A program made the translations under genes and the position numbers. Positions 32,033 through 41,121 of a stretch of DNA of 64,000 nucleotides are shown one piece after another. The notes below the pieces were generated by a model. That model was not told where the DNA came from and searched no databases. It saw nothing but the letters and a program-made list of their open reading frames with translations. Each line of letters starts with the position of its first letter. Position 1 is the stretch's first letter. This DNA is from Lachnotalea sp. AF33-28 (GTDB lineage: Bacteria; Bacillota; Clostridia; Lachnospirales; Lachnospiraceae). Location of the stretch: contig NZ_QUEE01000011.1 in the NCBI RefSeq assembly GCF_003477885.1, forward strand, positions 62,001 to 126,000, read 5' to 3'.

Positions 32033-33780
32033 GTGAAACACTGTTACCTACAGCAGCAAAGGATGGAGAAGGAATGAAGAAGATACTGAACTACTGTTAC
32101 CCTTACCGATGGGGAATGCTGTGGGGGCTGACGATGAAGATGACGGGTGCTATGGCAGAGCTGGTTCTGCCATGGGTCCTGTCTTATATGATCGACAAAG
32201 TCATCCCCCAAAAAAGTGTGAATAAAATTATACTGTTTGGATTCCTCATGCTGGCATGTACGGTTGCGGCATGTATTCTGAATATTACGGCAAACCGAAA
32301 GGCATCCAAAGTATCCAGGGATGTGACCGAACAGATCCGCAACGACCTGTTTCGCAAGATGTCTTATCTTTCAAATTCGCAGGTGGATGAGATCACACTT
32401 CCATCCATGATATCCCGTTTAACAACCGATACATACAATATCCACAACATGATCAGCATGGCTCAGAGGCTGGGGGTGCGCGCCCCGTTCATGTTCCTGG
32501 GAGGAATCATCATGACCTTGTCCCTGGACTGGTTTCTGACGCTTATGATGCTGTCCATGCTGCCTTTTATCGTCATCATGATCATCCTGGTCTACAGGAA
32601 GGCGCTGCCGATGTTTCGTCTGCTGCAGATCAAGATCGACCGCTTTGTGCGGGTGGTGCGTGAGGATGCGGCCGGAATACGTGTGATTAAGGCGCTGTCC
32701 AAGACAGATTATGAAAAGAGAAAATTCCATCAGATCAACAGCGACGTGGTGGAACAGGATCAGATGGCAGGACGGACCATGGGCATACTCAATCCCGGCA
32801 TGAACCTGTTTTTGAATATCGGCCTGGTCCTGGTGATTCTGGCCGGTGCTTACCGGGTGAATCGCGGACTTACACAGCCGGGTGAAATCATCGCCTTTAT
32901 GACCTATGTGGTGCTGATCCTGAATGCGGTGCTTTTCATATCCCGTATGTTTGTGATCAGTTCCAGGGCCAGCGCGTCCGCCAGCCGCGTCACGGAGATT
33001 TTAGCTTTAGAACCTCAGCTTAAAGTGGAAGAGTTACCGCGGGAAGACACCCCTTATCACGTGGAATTTCGCAATGTGAGTTTCGCCTACCGCGGCCAGA
33101 AATCCACGCTGTCCGATATAAACTTTGCGCTGAAAAGAGGGGAGACCCTGGGCATCATAGGCGCGACCGGTTCCGGGAAGACGGCGCTTATACAGCTGCT
33201 CATGCGGTTTTATGATGTGGCGCAGGGCAGGATCCTGATCGGCGGACGCAATGTGAAATCCATCGATATGGAAACGCTGCGCCGCAAATTCGGCGTTGTA
33301 TTTCAAAATGACATTCTGTTCAACCAGTCAATCTATGAAAATATCCGTTTCGGCAGGGATCTTACGGACGAACAGATCATGAACGCGGTTTCCTATGCCA
33401 GGGCAAAGGACTTTATCGACGGGAAAAAGGGCGGCATGGAGGACACGGTTTCCATCAAAGGCGCAAACCTGTCAGGAGGCCAGAAACAGAGGGTGCTGAT
33501 CGCGAGGGCGCTGGCGGCGGAACCGGAGATACTGATTTTAGACGATTCCTCCAGCGCGCTGGATTATAAGACCGATGCGGCGCTTCGCGGTGAGATACGC
33601 ACACATTTTTCAGACACCACAACAATCATGATCGCTCAGCGAATCAGTTCCGTCATGTTTGCGGATCATATCCTGGTGCTGGATGAGGGGCGCACGATCG
33701 GTTATGGGACCCACGAAGAACTGATGAGAGACTGTGAGATATACCGTGAAATCAGCCAGTCACAGATGGGGGGTGAGTGA
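32029..33780 (+). CDS. ABC exporter half-transporter, degenerate-site subunit
   Basis: The 583-residue protein has six N-terminal membrane segments (about 20-320) and a C-terminal ATPase with Walker A GATGSGKT, Q-loop, the canonical signature LSGGQKQR and Walker B LILDDSSSALD. The usual catalytic Glu after the Walker B Asp is Asp here, which lowers hydrolysis. The ATG at 32029 overlaps the dipeptidase stop; upstream in-frame codons are dipeptidase sequence. It pairs with the next gene, whose signature motif is altered instead, so the two form an asymmetric heterodimer like BmrCD or TM287/288. Substrate unknown. Confidence 0.9.
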   Translation: MSETLLPTAAKDGEGMKKILNYCYPYRWGMLWGLTMKMTGAMAELVLPWVLSYMIDKVIPQKSVNKIILFGFLMLACTVAACILNITANRKASKVSRDVTEQIRNDLFRKMSYLSNSQVDEITLPSMISRLTTDTYNIHNMISMAQRLGVRAPFMFLGGIIMTLSLDWFLTLMMLSMLPFIVIMIILVYRKALPMFRLLQIKIDRFVRVVREDAAGIRVIKALSKTDYEKRKFHQINSDVVEQDQMAGRTMGILNPGMNLFLNIGLVLVILAGAYRVNRGLTQPGEIIAFMTYVVLILNAVLFISRMFVISSRASASASRVTEILALEPQLKVEELPREDTPYHVEFRNVSFAYRGQKSTLSDINFALKRGETLGIIGATGSGKTALIQLLMRFYDVAQGRILIGGRNVKSIDMETLRRKFGVVFQNDILFNQSIYENIRFGRDLTDEQIMNAVSYARAKDFIDGKKGGMEDTVSIKGANLSGGQKQRVLIARALAAEPEILILDDSSSALDYKTDAALRGEIRTHFSDTTTIMIAQRISSVMFADHILVLDEGRTIGYGTHEELMRDCEIYREISQSQMGGE

Positions 33781-33781
33781 C

Positions 33782-35539
33782 GTGAAGAAAGAGAAACTGC
33801 TTGTGAAGAGAAAACATACGATCAAAAGGCTGGTGAAATACCTGCTTCAGTACCGACTGCTGTTTGCCGGCGCGGTGCTTCTGGCGGTTATAAGCAACCT
33901 TCTGGCGCTCTTAGGCCCTATGCTGTCCGGTTTTGCCATCGATAATATCGAGTTCGGCGCGGGCGCGGTGCGCTTTGACAAGGTCTTCTTTTATGCGGGG
34001 CTGATGCTTGTATGTTATCTCATATCCTCTCTGCTTTCCTATGCGCTGACACTATTAATGCTGCATTTCAGCAAAAAGGTGGCATACCAGCTTAGGAAAG
34101 AAGTATTTGAGACGCTGATGGGACTGCCGGTTTCTTACTTTGACATCCATCCCACCGGCGACATTATCAGCAAGATATCCTACGATATCGATACGGTGAA
34201 TACCTCCCTGTCCTCGGATCTGATCGCGATCTGTTCCAGCGTCATCACAGTGCTCGTTTCTTTTGTGATGATGGTGGTGATCTCGCCGAAGCTGGTTCTG
34301 ATCTTTGTGGTTACGGTGCCCCTGTCCATCATTATGACCAAAAAGCTCACCGGTATCACGCGGCCGCTGTTTCGCAAGCGCTCGGCTAAAATGGGAGAAC
34401 TCAATGGCTTTGTTGAGGAAATGATCTCCGGACAAAAGACCTTAAAGGCCTATCACCAGGAGGAAAATACCATTGACCGGTTTAAAGCGAAAAATAAAGA
34501 AGCGGTGGATGCGTATTACAATGCGGACTATATGGGATCGACCGTGGGCCCCTGCGTGAACGGCATCAACAATTTATCCCTCACCCTGATCAGCGTGTTC
34601 GGAGCCATCGCTTATCTGCACGGGACTATCAGTCTGGGGAATATTTCATCCTTCGTGCTTTATTCCAGAAAGTTCTCCGGCCCGATCAACGAGGCCGCAA
34701 ACATCATGAGTGAATTTCAGTCCGCGCTGGCGGCCGCTGAGAGAGTGTTCCAGCTGATCGATGAACCGTGGGAAGCGCCGGATGATGAAGGCGCCCGGGA
34801 ACTTAAAAATGTGAAGGGCGATGTAGAACTAAAGCATGTGGCATTTGGCTACAATGAAGGGGAGACGATCATCCACGATCTTAGCATGTGCGCAGAGCAG
34901 GGAAAAACAGTGGCGATCGTGGGCCCTACCGGGGCGGGAAAAACAACGCTGATCAATCTGCTCATGCGCTTCTATGACGTAAACAGTGGGGAAATCACCG
35001 TGGATCAAAAGGAAATCCATCAGGTGACCAGGGACAGCTTACGGCGCTCCTATGCGATGGTGCTGCAGGACACCTGGCTTTTTAAGGGGACAATCTATGA
35101 GAATATCCGCTACGGCAATGAAAAGGCATCCAGGGAAGATGTGATAGAGGCGGCGAAGGCCGCAAACATCCATAATTACATTATGAGCCTTCCCAAAGGC
35201 TATGATACCGTGCTGACGGATGACGGCACGAACATATCCAAAGGCCAGAAACAAATGCTGACGATCGCCAGGGCCATGCTGTTGGACGCGCGCATGCTGA
35301 TACTGGATGAGGCCACCTCCAATGTGGATACAAGAACGGAGATACAGATCCAGGAAGCAATGCTAAGGCTGATGGAGGGAAAAACCTGCTTTGTCATCGC
35401 CCACCGTCTTTCCACCATACGCAATGCGGACGTGATCCTGGTCGTTCGTGACGGCGATATCGTGGAGCAGGGAAAGCATCAGGAACTGATGCAGGCCAAG
35501 GGCTTTTATTATCAGATGTATCAGTCGCAGTTTGAATAA
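33782..35539 (+). CDS. ABC exporter half-transporter, second subunit
   Basis: The 585-residue partner has six membrane segments and an ATPase with Walker A GPTGAGKT, a non-canonical signature ISKGQKQM (Lys replaces the second conserved residue of LSGGQ) and a fully canonical Walker B LILDEATSNVD with its catalytic Glu. It therefore supplies the catalytic Walker B for the consensus site and the altered signature for the degenerate site. The GTG start at 33782 is one base after the previous stop, with GGGGGGTGAG upstream. It is probably a drug, lipid or peptide exporter. Confidence 0.9.
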   Translation: MKKEKLLVKRKHTIKRLVKYLLQYRLLFAGAVLLAVISNLLALLGPMLSGFAIDNIEFGAGAVRFDKVFFYAGLMLVCYLISSLLSYALTLLMLHFSKKVAYQLRKEVFETLMGLPVSYFDIHPTGDIISKISYDIDTVNTSLSSDLIAICSSVITVLVSFVMMVVISPKLVLIFVVTVPLSIIMTKKLTGITRPLFRKRSAKMGELNGFVEEMISGQKTLKAYHQEENTIDRFKAKNKEAVDAYYNADYMGSTVGPCVNGINNLSLTLISVFGAIAYLHGTISLGNISSFVLYSRKFSGPINEAANIMSEFQSALAAAERVFQLIDEPWEAPDDEGARELKNVKGDVELKHVAFGYNEGETIIHDLSMCAEQGKTVAIVGPTGAGKTTLINLLMRFYDVNSGEITVDQKEIHQVTRDSLRRSYAMVLQDTWLFKGTIYENIRYGNEKASREDVIEAAKAANIHNYIMSLPKGYDTVLTDDGTNISKGQKQMLTIARAMLLDARMLILDEATSNVDTRTEIQIQEAMLRLMEGKTCFVIAHRLSTIRNADVILVVRDGDIVEQGKHQELMQAKGFYYQMYQSQFE

Positions 35540-35544
35540 AAAAC

Positions 35545-35573
35545 TTGACAGAACTGGTAAAAAGTACTATATT
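35545..35573 (+). promoter_or_regulatory. promoter ahead of the Fur remnant
   Basis: TTGACA (35545-35550), 17-bp spacer, TATATT (35568-35573). It starts only six bases after the exporter stop codon and is probably the original fur/perR promoter, now fused to the 3' half of the gene. Confidence 0.6.
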
Positions 35574-35593
35574 GACATATCCGAAAAATCAGT

Positions 35594-35803
35594 GTGGAGG
35601 GAAAACCGGACCGGTATGACCGAAATACAAGGCATGACCATTTGATTTGCCGCCGCTGCGGTAAGCTGGTTGATATTTCCCTCGCTGACATGACATCTGA
35701 TTTGGAGCGACAGGTAGGCTTTAAAATAGAAGCTTACGATTTAAAAATACAGTATCTCTGTCCCGAGTGCAGACGGGAACAGCCAGCTGGCTCCGATCTG
35801 TGA
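35594..35803 (+). pseudogene. Fur/PerR-family C-terminal remnant
   Basis: The 69-residue frame matches only the C-terminal dimerisation and metal-binding domain of Fur-family regulators: GKPDRYDRNTRHDHLICRRC, then VDISLADM and the second structural zinc pair CPECRRE. The whole N-terminal winged helix (about 70-80 residues) is gone, and the region upstream is promoter sequence, not coding. GTG 35594 would be the only start and has no good ribosome site. It cannot bind DNA as a normal Fur protein. A short dimerisation-only protein that titrates an intact paralogue is possible but unsupported. Confidence 0.75.
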
Positions 35804-35871
35804 ATGACCGCTTAATGAGAGCGTATGCGGGCGCGTAATCCCGTAAATATAAATTGTAGGAGGGTAACAGC

Positions 35872-36319
35872 ATGAGAAGTATTACGACACTGGAACTGCA
35901 GTACGCTCATCGTTTCTTTGGTTTTAAGGGTGAGGCGCAGTATCTGCACGGACATACGGGGATTTTAACGATTGAGGTTGAGGATTCGGTGAATCCGGGG
36001 GTTAATATGGTGTTCCCCTGCAATGAGATTCAGAAAACAGCCTGGGAAGGGGCCGGCTTTTCAAACAGAGCTTGCCACTGCATACCCTGAATGCAGACTG
36101 GTGGTCACCAAAGAGACCATGACCGTTGAAGGGATGATCAAAATCGTCTATGACCTGCTCAAGGACAAGCTGAATATCGCAAAAATCACCTTTACAAGCG
36201 GTGTCAATGCGGCATCGGCAGAATTTTCAACTAAGAATCAGATCGACCGCTGCCCTTTGTGCGGCAGCGCGTTAAATGAAGACGGTGTATGTCCCAAGTG
36301 TGGGCACAGGAAGAACTAA
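35872..36319 (+). pseudogene. QueD/6-pyruvoyl-tetrahydropterin-synthase-like gene, internal deletion and frameshift
   Basis: The 5' part reads MRSITTLELQYAHRFFGFKG, then LHGHTGILTIEVEDSVNPGV and NEIQKTAWE (the zinc-binding HGH motif is present). After about 36040 homology continues in another frame as GPAFQTELATAYPECRLVV, then ETMTVEGMIKIVYDLLKDKL and a C-terminal zinc ribbon (CPLCGSALNEDGVCPKCG). About 40 codons of the middle, between the two blocks, are missing and the junction shifts the frame, so no full product can be made. The ribosome site GTAGGAGGGTAA is intact. The family makes 6-carboxytetrahydropterin for queuosine or related pterins. Confidence 0.8.
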
Positions 36320-36336
36320 GGCATTTCCGGCTGGCG

Positions 36337-36391
36337 AAAAAAGCGGATACCGCGATGCTGCAAAATACGGCAGTGCGGTGTCCGCTTTTTG
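36337..36391 (+). terminator. rho-independent terminator after the QueD-like remnant
   Basis: AAAAAAGCGGATACCGC pairs with GCGGTGTCCGCTTTTTG (one mismatch) around a 21-nt loop; the right arm supplies the T-run. Confidence 0.85.
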
Positions 36392-36453
36392 CCTGCGCCT
36401 GGCGGCGCTCATCAGGGCATTCTAAAGCTGGATATTCTAGGCTCTGAAATGAG

Positions 36454-36482
36454 TTGACGGCGCATCATCTTTCTCTTATAAT
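36454..36482 (+). promoter_or_regulatory. promoter of the zinc-ribbon membrane protein gene
   Basis: TTGACG (36454-36459), 17-bp spacer, TATAAT (36477-36482). Confidence 0.8.
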
Positions 36483-36537
36483 TCTAGTAGAGCATGCTGT
36501 GGCTTAAGGGGCTGCGGCAGCAGAGGAGGAATTGAGT

Positions 36538-37614
36538 ATGGTTCGATATATATGTCCGGTCTGCGACAGTGAACTAAAGGGGCATTACTGTCCTGTGTGT
36601 AAGAAGAGAATCAAGGAACCGGTGAGATTTACAGGAGAATGTCTGCCCAATGAGCACAGCAATCGCTGCTATGTGCCGCCGAACAGATCCAAAAAAGAAA
36701 CGCCCAGGGCCAATGTTCCCAGGCCTTATACCACGGCGCGCAGCACGCATACTGCGCCCGGCACCCATACGGCACCCGGAAGAACGCATCCGGTATGGGA
36801 GAATGCTAACAGAGCCGGACAGAGCGGCAGGACGGCGGCAGGTGCAGGCGGCAGTTATTCCGGCGGTTCCCCTTACAGAAGCAATGGGGAGATCCCAAAG
36901 AAAAAGATTACCGGGGCGACAGTAGTCGCAGCGGTGATCATAATCTGGATCATACTGATCTTTGCGATCAATATGATCACCAGCCTGGTCAGCCACGGGA
37001 TGGGCAGTTTTGGAGGCAGCGCGGAAACGAGCGCAGCTGTGACGGATACGATTACATTTCCTTTCCCTGTGGAAGGCGTAGAGAATGATGATTATATTAA
37101 CTATACGCTGACGGATGAACAGGTGATGGAGTTAGGAGAGCCCTCCAATATGCTTCGCTGCTATGAAATCGATGGGACAGAGGCTGTCAGTCAGATAACC
37201 GCAATGCTTAAAGAGCGTGGACAGAGTGTGGTCTCACAAAGTGTCAGCAGCTATAATACCGTCATTAAGTACAAGGAGGACGGTAGCTTTTCCAGCTCCT
37301 ACGGTACGCACACCTACTTAAATCTCGACAGTCAGCTGGATCAGATTGCGGTGGATACGGAAACCTTTACCGGAAAGCTGACAGGCGTCAGCATAAGCAT
37401 TCAGGACAGGGAGAAAGCCGAAGAATTATTTTTTGCATTGGCAGAGTACATAACCGGAGATACGTTTGATGAAACCCAAAAGCAGGACATCAGCGAACAG
37501 ATCGCTTCCTGCCGGAGCGGCAGTCAGTATGTTTTTATTTATCTCGGAGAAAGTGAGCTCTATTACAGCTACAATAAAGACAGCAGCGATTACTATTCAA
37601 TCACCCATAAATAG
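36538..37614 (+). CDS. zinc-ribbon single-span membrane protein, function unknown
   Basis: The 358-residue protein starts with a short zinc ribbon (YICPVCDSELKGHYCPVCKK). A low-complexity region rich in Thr, Ala, Gly, Arg and Pro follows (about 45-120). One membrane span comes next (TGATVVAAVIIIWIILIFAI, about 122-145), then a predicted extracellular domain (about 165-358) that I do not recognise, with an acidic DDYINYTLTDEQVMEL start. The zinc ribbon would be cytoplasmic. ATG 36538 is eight bases after AGAGGAGG; a TTG two codons earlier is possible. It is monocistronic with its own promoter and terminator. Such proteins are common and uncharacterised in Lachnospiraceae. Confidence 0.7.
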   Translation: MVRYICPVCDSELKGHYCPVCKKRIKEPVRFTGECLPNEHSNRCYVPPNRSKKETPRANVPRPYTTARSTHTAPGTHTAPGRTHPVWENANRAGQSGRTAAGAGGSYSGGSPYRSNGEIPKKKITGATVVAAVIIIWIILIFAINMITSLVSHGMGSFGGSAETSAAVTDTITFPFPVEGVENDDYINYTLTDEQVMELGEPSNMLRCYEIDGTEAVSQITAMLKERGQSVVSQSVSSYNTVIKYKEDGSFSSSYGTHTYLNLDSQLDQIAVDTETFTGKLTGVSISIQDREKAEELFFALAEYITGDTFDETQKQDISEQIASCRSGSQYVFIYLGESELYYSYNKDSSDYYSITHK

Positions 37615-37629
37615 CAGGATGCCAATGAG

Positions 37630-37666
37630 AGGATGCGCCGGAAACAGCCGGCAGCATCCTTTTTTT
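37630..37666 (+). terminator. rho-independent terminator
   Basis: AGGATGCGCCGG pairs with CCGGCAGCATCCT (one bulged T) around AAACAG, followed by seven T residues. Confidence 0.88.
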
Positions 37667-37678
37667 GCCGATTCCGCA

Positions 37679-37707
37679 TTGACCTGCCATAAAATCTAAT
37701 ATATAAT
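37679..37707 (+). promoter_or_regulatory. promoter of the popT-DAHP synthase operon
   Basis: TTGACC (37679-37684), 17-bp spacer, TATAAT (37702-37707); 38 bp before the start codon. Confidence 0.82.
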
Positions 37708-37744
37708 GTTTCCTGTGTGCAAAACACAGGAAAGGACGAATAAA

Positions 37745-38641
37745 ATGAAATACATCATGGACCTGATTAAAGGAATCTTTATTGGCATCGCCAATATCAT
37801 ACCGGGTGTCAGCGGCGGCACCATGGCGGTATCCCTCGGTATTTATGACAGGCTGATATCCTCCATAACCGGTTTGCTGAAAAATGTAAAAAAGAGCCTG
37901 CAGACTCTGATTCCGATCCTTTTGGGCGCGGCCATCGGTATTGTGGGATTCACCTATGCGATTGAATTTCTGTTAAGCAAATATACTCTGCCCACCTGCC
38001 TGACATTTGTAGGCTTGATTCTGGGAGGTATTCCGATTCTTGTGAAGCATTTTAAAGCGGGGCTGGATGAGAAACAGGGCGGTAAGATATCGGCGGCAAA
38101 TGTGATCGCATTTGTGCTATTGTTTGCGCTGGTCATATTTATGGCCTTCCAGCAGGGTGCTGATAATGAGCTGACGACCTTCGATGTAAATGCAGGCAAT
38201 ATGATCAAGCTGTTTTTTGCGGGCCTGATCGCTTCAGCAACTATGGTGGTGCCGGGAATCAGCGGTTCTCTGGTGCTGATGATCCTGGGTTACTATTACG
38301 GAGTGTTAAATACGATCAAGAATTTCCTGGACGCGTTAAAAGTGATGGATATGGCCGGTCTGGGACACGGCTTTATGCTGTTGCTTCCCTTCGGAATCGG
38401 CGTAATTCTTGGAATTTTCCTGATTGCCAAGGCGATCGAGTACCTCTTTAAAAAGCATACGACAATCACCTACAGCGCCATCCTGGGACTGATTATAGCC
38501 TCCCCCGTTGCTATTTTTTCCAACACCAACGCACTGGCAGATCTTAGTTCGGACACGGCCGTTATCCGTGTGATTGCCGGCATCGTGCTGTTGATCGGCG
38601 GCGCTGCCATCACATATTTTTTAGGAAAGAAAGAAGCGTAA
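37745..38641 (+). CDS. popT: DUF368 membrane protein, PopT-type polyprenyl-phosphate translocase
   Basis: The 298-residue protein has eight or more hydrophobic segments. It carries the two inverted DUF368 motifs: GIANIIPGVSGGTMAVSLGIY near residue 14 and ATMVVPGISGSLVLMILGYY near residue 170. DUF368 (PopT) proteins flip undecaprenyl phosphate back across the membrane to recycle the carrier for cell-wall synthesis. ATG 37745 with GAAAGGA upstream is the natural start; an earlier in-frame start lies inside the promoter. It is five bases before the DAHP synthase gene. The two have no obvious metabolic link. Confidence 0.88.
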   Translation: MKYIMDLIKGIFIGIANIIPGVSGGTMAVSLGIYDRLISSITGLLKNVKKSLQTLIPILLGAAIGIVGFTYAIEFLLSKYTLPTCLTFVGLILGGIPILVKHFKAGLDEKQGGKISAANVIAFVLLFALVIFMAFQQGADNELTTFDVNAGNMIKLFFAGLIASATMVVPGISGSLVLMILGYYYGVLNTIKNFLDALKVMDMAGLGHGFMLLLPFGIGVILGIFLIAKAIEYLFKKHTTITYSAILGLIIASPVAIFSNTNALADLSSDTAVIRVIAGIVLLIGGAAITYFLGKKEA

Positions 38642-38645
38642 GAAG

Positions 38646-39674
38646 ATGAGTTTTGAATTTGTACAGAAATTGCCGACGCCTGCCGAGATGAAGGAGCAGT
38701 TTCCCCTTTCTGCGAAGCTGCATAAGGTGAAAGAGGAGCGCGACGCGCTGATCAGAAAAGTGTTTACAGGGGAGAGCGATCAGTTTATCGCGATCATCGG
38801 TCCCTGTTCCGCAGACAACGAGGATGCGGTTTGCGACTATATCAACCGCGTGGCGAAGGTACAGGATAAGATAAAAGACAGGGTGATCATTATACCCAGG
38901 ATTTATACCAATAAGCCCAGGACCACCGGAGAGGGCTACAAGGGCCTGCTTCATCAGCCGGATCCGGAGAAAAAACCGGATTTGTTTGAGGGTGTGCTGG
39001 CGATCCGTAAGCTGCATATGCGGGCGATCAGCGAGACCGGTCTGACGCCGGCCGATGAGATGCTGTATCCTGAGAACTACCGGTATCTGTCCGACGTGCT
39101 CTCCTATGTGGCAGTGGGAGCCAGATCGGTAGAAAATCAGCAGCACCGTCTGACTGTCAGCGGCATGGAGGTACCGGCCGGCATGAAAAATCCGACCAGC
39201 GGCGATCTGTCCGTCATGATGAACTCCGTAGTGGCAGGACAGATGGGACATACCTTTATTTACCGCGGCTGGGAAGTGAAGACGGACGGAAACGAGCTGA
39301 CCCATACGATTCTGCGCGGCGCTGTGAACAAGCACGGACAGTCCCTGCCCAATTATCACTATGAGGATTTAAGGCGCCTCTATGAAATGTACCAGTTAAG
39401 AAACTACAAGAACCCGGCCTGCATCGTGGATGCGAACCATTCCAACTCCAACAAGCAGTTTAAAGAGCAGATCCGCATCGTGAAGGAAGTGCTGCACAGC
39501 AGACGGCACGATCCGGACATCGCCGGACTGGTGAAGGGCGTTATGATCGAGAGTTATATCCACGAAGGAAGCCAGAAGGTGGGCGACCATGTCTATGGCT
39601 GTTCCATCACCGATCCTTGTCTGGGATGGGAGGATTCCGAGCGGCTTCTCTATGAGATTGCAGATTCCCTGTAA
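38646..39674 (+). CDS. 3-deoxy-7-phosphoheptulonate (DAHP) synthase, AroG/F/H type
   Basis: The 342-residue class I-alpha enzyme condenses phosphoenolpyruvate and erythrose-4-phosphate, the first step to chorismate. Visible motifs are IAIIGPCSADNEDAV, PRIYTNKPRTTGEGYKGL (PEP-binding), VAVGARSVENQQHR and CIVDANHSNSNKQ near the C-terminus. Length matches the E. coli AroF/G/H group. The start is five bases after popT, without a strong separate ribosome site, so it is cotranscribed with popT. Which aromatic amino acid inhibits it cannot be told from sequence. Confidence 0.92.
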   Translation: MSFEFVQKLPTPAEMKEQFPLSAKLHKVKEERDALIRKVFTGESDQFIAIIGPCSADNEDAVCDYINRVAKVQDKIKDRVIIIPRIYTNKPRTTGEGYKGLLHQPDPEKKPDLFEGVLAIRKLHMRAISETGLTPADEMLYPENYRYLSDVLSYVAVGARSVENQQHRLTVSGMEVPAGMKNPTSGDLSVMMNSVVAGQMGHTFIYRGWEVKTDGNELTHTILRGAVNKHGQSLPNYHYEDLRRLYEMYQLRNYKNPACIVDANHSNSNKQFKEQIRIVKEVLHSRRHDPDIAGLVKGVMIESYIHEGSQKVGDHVYGCSITDPCLGWEDSERLLYEIADSL

Positions 39675-39754
39675 GGCGCAGCCTTACAGGACCGGCGGCC
39701 GGAATTAAATCACGCTTGCGCCTGACCGCATAAAGACAACATACTTTTATGACT

Positions 39755-39801
39755 GCAGCTGTAATTTGCAACCGTACAGGTTTCAAATTACAGCTGTATT
39801 T
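39755..39801 (+). terminator. hairpin terminator after DAHP synthase
   Basis: GCAGCTGTAATTTG pairs with CAAATTACAGCTGT around a 15-nt loop, followed by ATTTA. A second AT-rich perfect stem (TTTATATCATA / TATGATATAAA, 39799-39832) adjoins it and may serve the convergent minus-strand gene. Confidence 0.7.
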
Positions 39802-39837
39802 ATATCATAAGAAATTGCTCCTATGATATAAAACTGT

Positions 39838-40866
39838 TCAGGACAGCAGTGTCAGGAGATCCTTAAGGAAATCCTCCACATAGGATTCTTTCGTCGCCCA
39901 GGAGGTGACAAGGCGGATGCAGGTATGGGCCTCATCGATCACCTTTTCCGTGTGAAACAGGAATTTCTGTTCCAACTGCTGGATAATACGGTGATCCAGT
40001 ATGGGAAACTGCTGGTTGGTCGGGGAATCCACCAGAAATTTTACGCCCATATCTAGCATGCCGTCTTTGAGTCTCTGCGCCATCCGGTTGGCATGAGCCG
40101 CCAGTTCAAAATACAGGTTGTCCTTAAACAGCGCTTCGTACTGAATCCCGATTAAAAATCCCTTCGCCAGCATGGCGCCCTTCTGCTTCATCTGATAACG
40201 AAAATCCTCATCAAAAGCGGGATTGCAGATCACATATGCCTCCCCTAGGAGGGCGCCGTTTTTTGTGCCTCCGATATAGAACGCATCGGTAAGCGAGGCG
40301 AGATCTCGCAGGGTCAGATCGTTGCCCTCTGCCATCAGAGCGGTGCCGATGCGTGCTCCGTCCAGAAACAGATACAGGCCGTGTTCCCGGCAGCAGTTAT
40401 GTATGTCGGTCAGCTGTGCCTTCGTATAGATCGTGCCGAGCTCTGTGGAGTCGGAGAGATACACCATCTTTGGCATAACCATGTGCTCTGTAGTATGTTC
40501 GGTAAAGAGGCGGCATATGCCTTCTGGAGTCAGCCTGCCGTCCTCGCAGTGCCAGGTGAGCACTTTATGACCTGCGGCTTCAATGGCGCCGCATTCATGG
40601 ACATTGATGTGGCCGGTAGAAGCCGTTATAACCGCCTGATGCGGGCGCAGCACGGAGGAGATGGCCAGCAGATTCGTCTGTGTGCCCCCGGTCAGAAAAT
40701 GAATGGAGACATCCTCCCTGCCGACCGCACGTTTTATAAGCTGCCTGGCTTTTTCACTATGCGCATCCAGACCGTAGCCATCATTTTGTTCCAGGTTGGC
40801 CCTGCCCATCATTTCAAGAATCCGGGGATGAGCGCCTTCGCTGTAATCATTTGCAAAACTGATCAT
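39838..40866 (-). CDS. ltaE: low-specificity L-threonine aldolase
   Basis: The 342-residue PLP enzyme splits L-threonine or allo-threonine into glycine and acetaldehyde. Motifs are ISFANDYSEGAHPRILEMM at the N-terminus, FLTGGTQTNLLAISSVL (PLP phosphate), LFLDGARIGTALMAEGNDL, and the Schiff-base Lys in YIGGTKNGAL (near residue 204). Length is standard. It is a single gene, convergent with DAHP synthase. The promoter was not resolved. Confidence 0.9.
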   Translation of the reverse strand: MISFANDYSEGAHPRILEMMGRANLEQNDGYGLDAHSEKARQLIKRAVGREDVSIHFLTGGTQTNLLAISSVLRPHQAVITASTGHINVHECGAIEAAGHKVLTWHCEDGRLTPEGICRLFTEHTTEHMVMPKMVYLSDSTELGTIYTKAQLTDIHNCCREHGLYLFLDGARIGTALMAEGNDLTLRDLASLTDAFYIGGTKNGALLGEAYVICNPAFDEDFRYQMKQKGAMLAKGFLIGIQYEALFKDNLYFELAAHANRMAQRLKDGMLDMGVKFLVDSPTNQQFPILDHRIIQQLEQKFLFHTEKVIDEAHTCIRLVTSWATKESYVEDFLKDLLTLLS

Positions 40867-40994
40867 ATCTTATGCCTCTCTGTTCGTTATAATGCGCGGA
40901 GCTCTTACATAAGAGTTCTGCTGTAGATATCATTATACGAAACTTATAAGCAAAAGAAAAGTCAAATTATACAGCTGCGTAAGAGAAATGTAAG

Positions 40995-41024
40995 TTGTCA
41001 GAATTCATGGTTCGCTGTTATAAT
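40995..41024 (+). promoter_or_regulatory. promoter of the DUF4358-MBOAT-DHHW operon
   Basis: TTGTCA (40995-41000), 18-bp spacer, TATAAT (41019-41024). A 10-bp palindrome GTAGTACTAC follows at about 41057-41066 and could be a regulator site. Confidence 0.68.
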
Positions 41025-41121
41025 AGCATACGGCGCGGAAAAAGATGCATACTATGTAGTACTACAAAGCAGTGATTTAACAGATATGGTGAATGCGCAA
41101 AATGCGCGGATGGGAGAAATT

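Noticed and set aside
39799..39832. AT-rich perfect stem TTTATATCATA / TATGATATAAA as an attachment site or operator
   Set aside because: It lies between convergent genes beside a terminator and is most simply part of the transcript ends.
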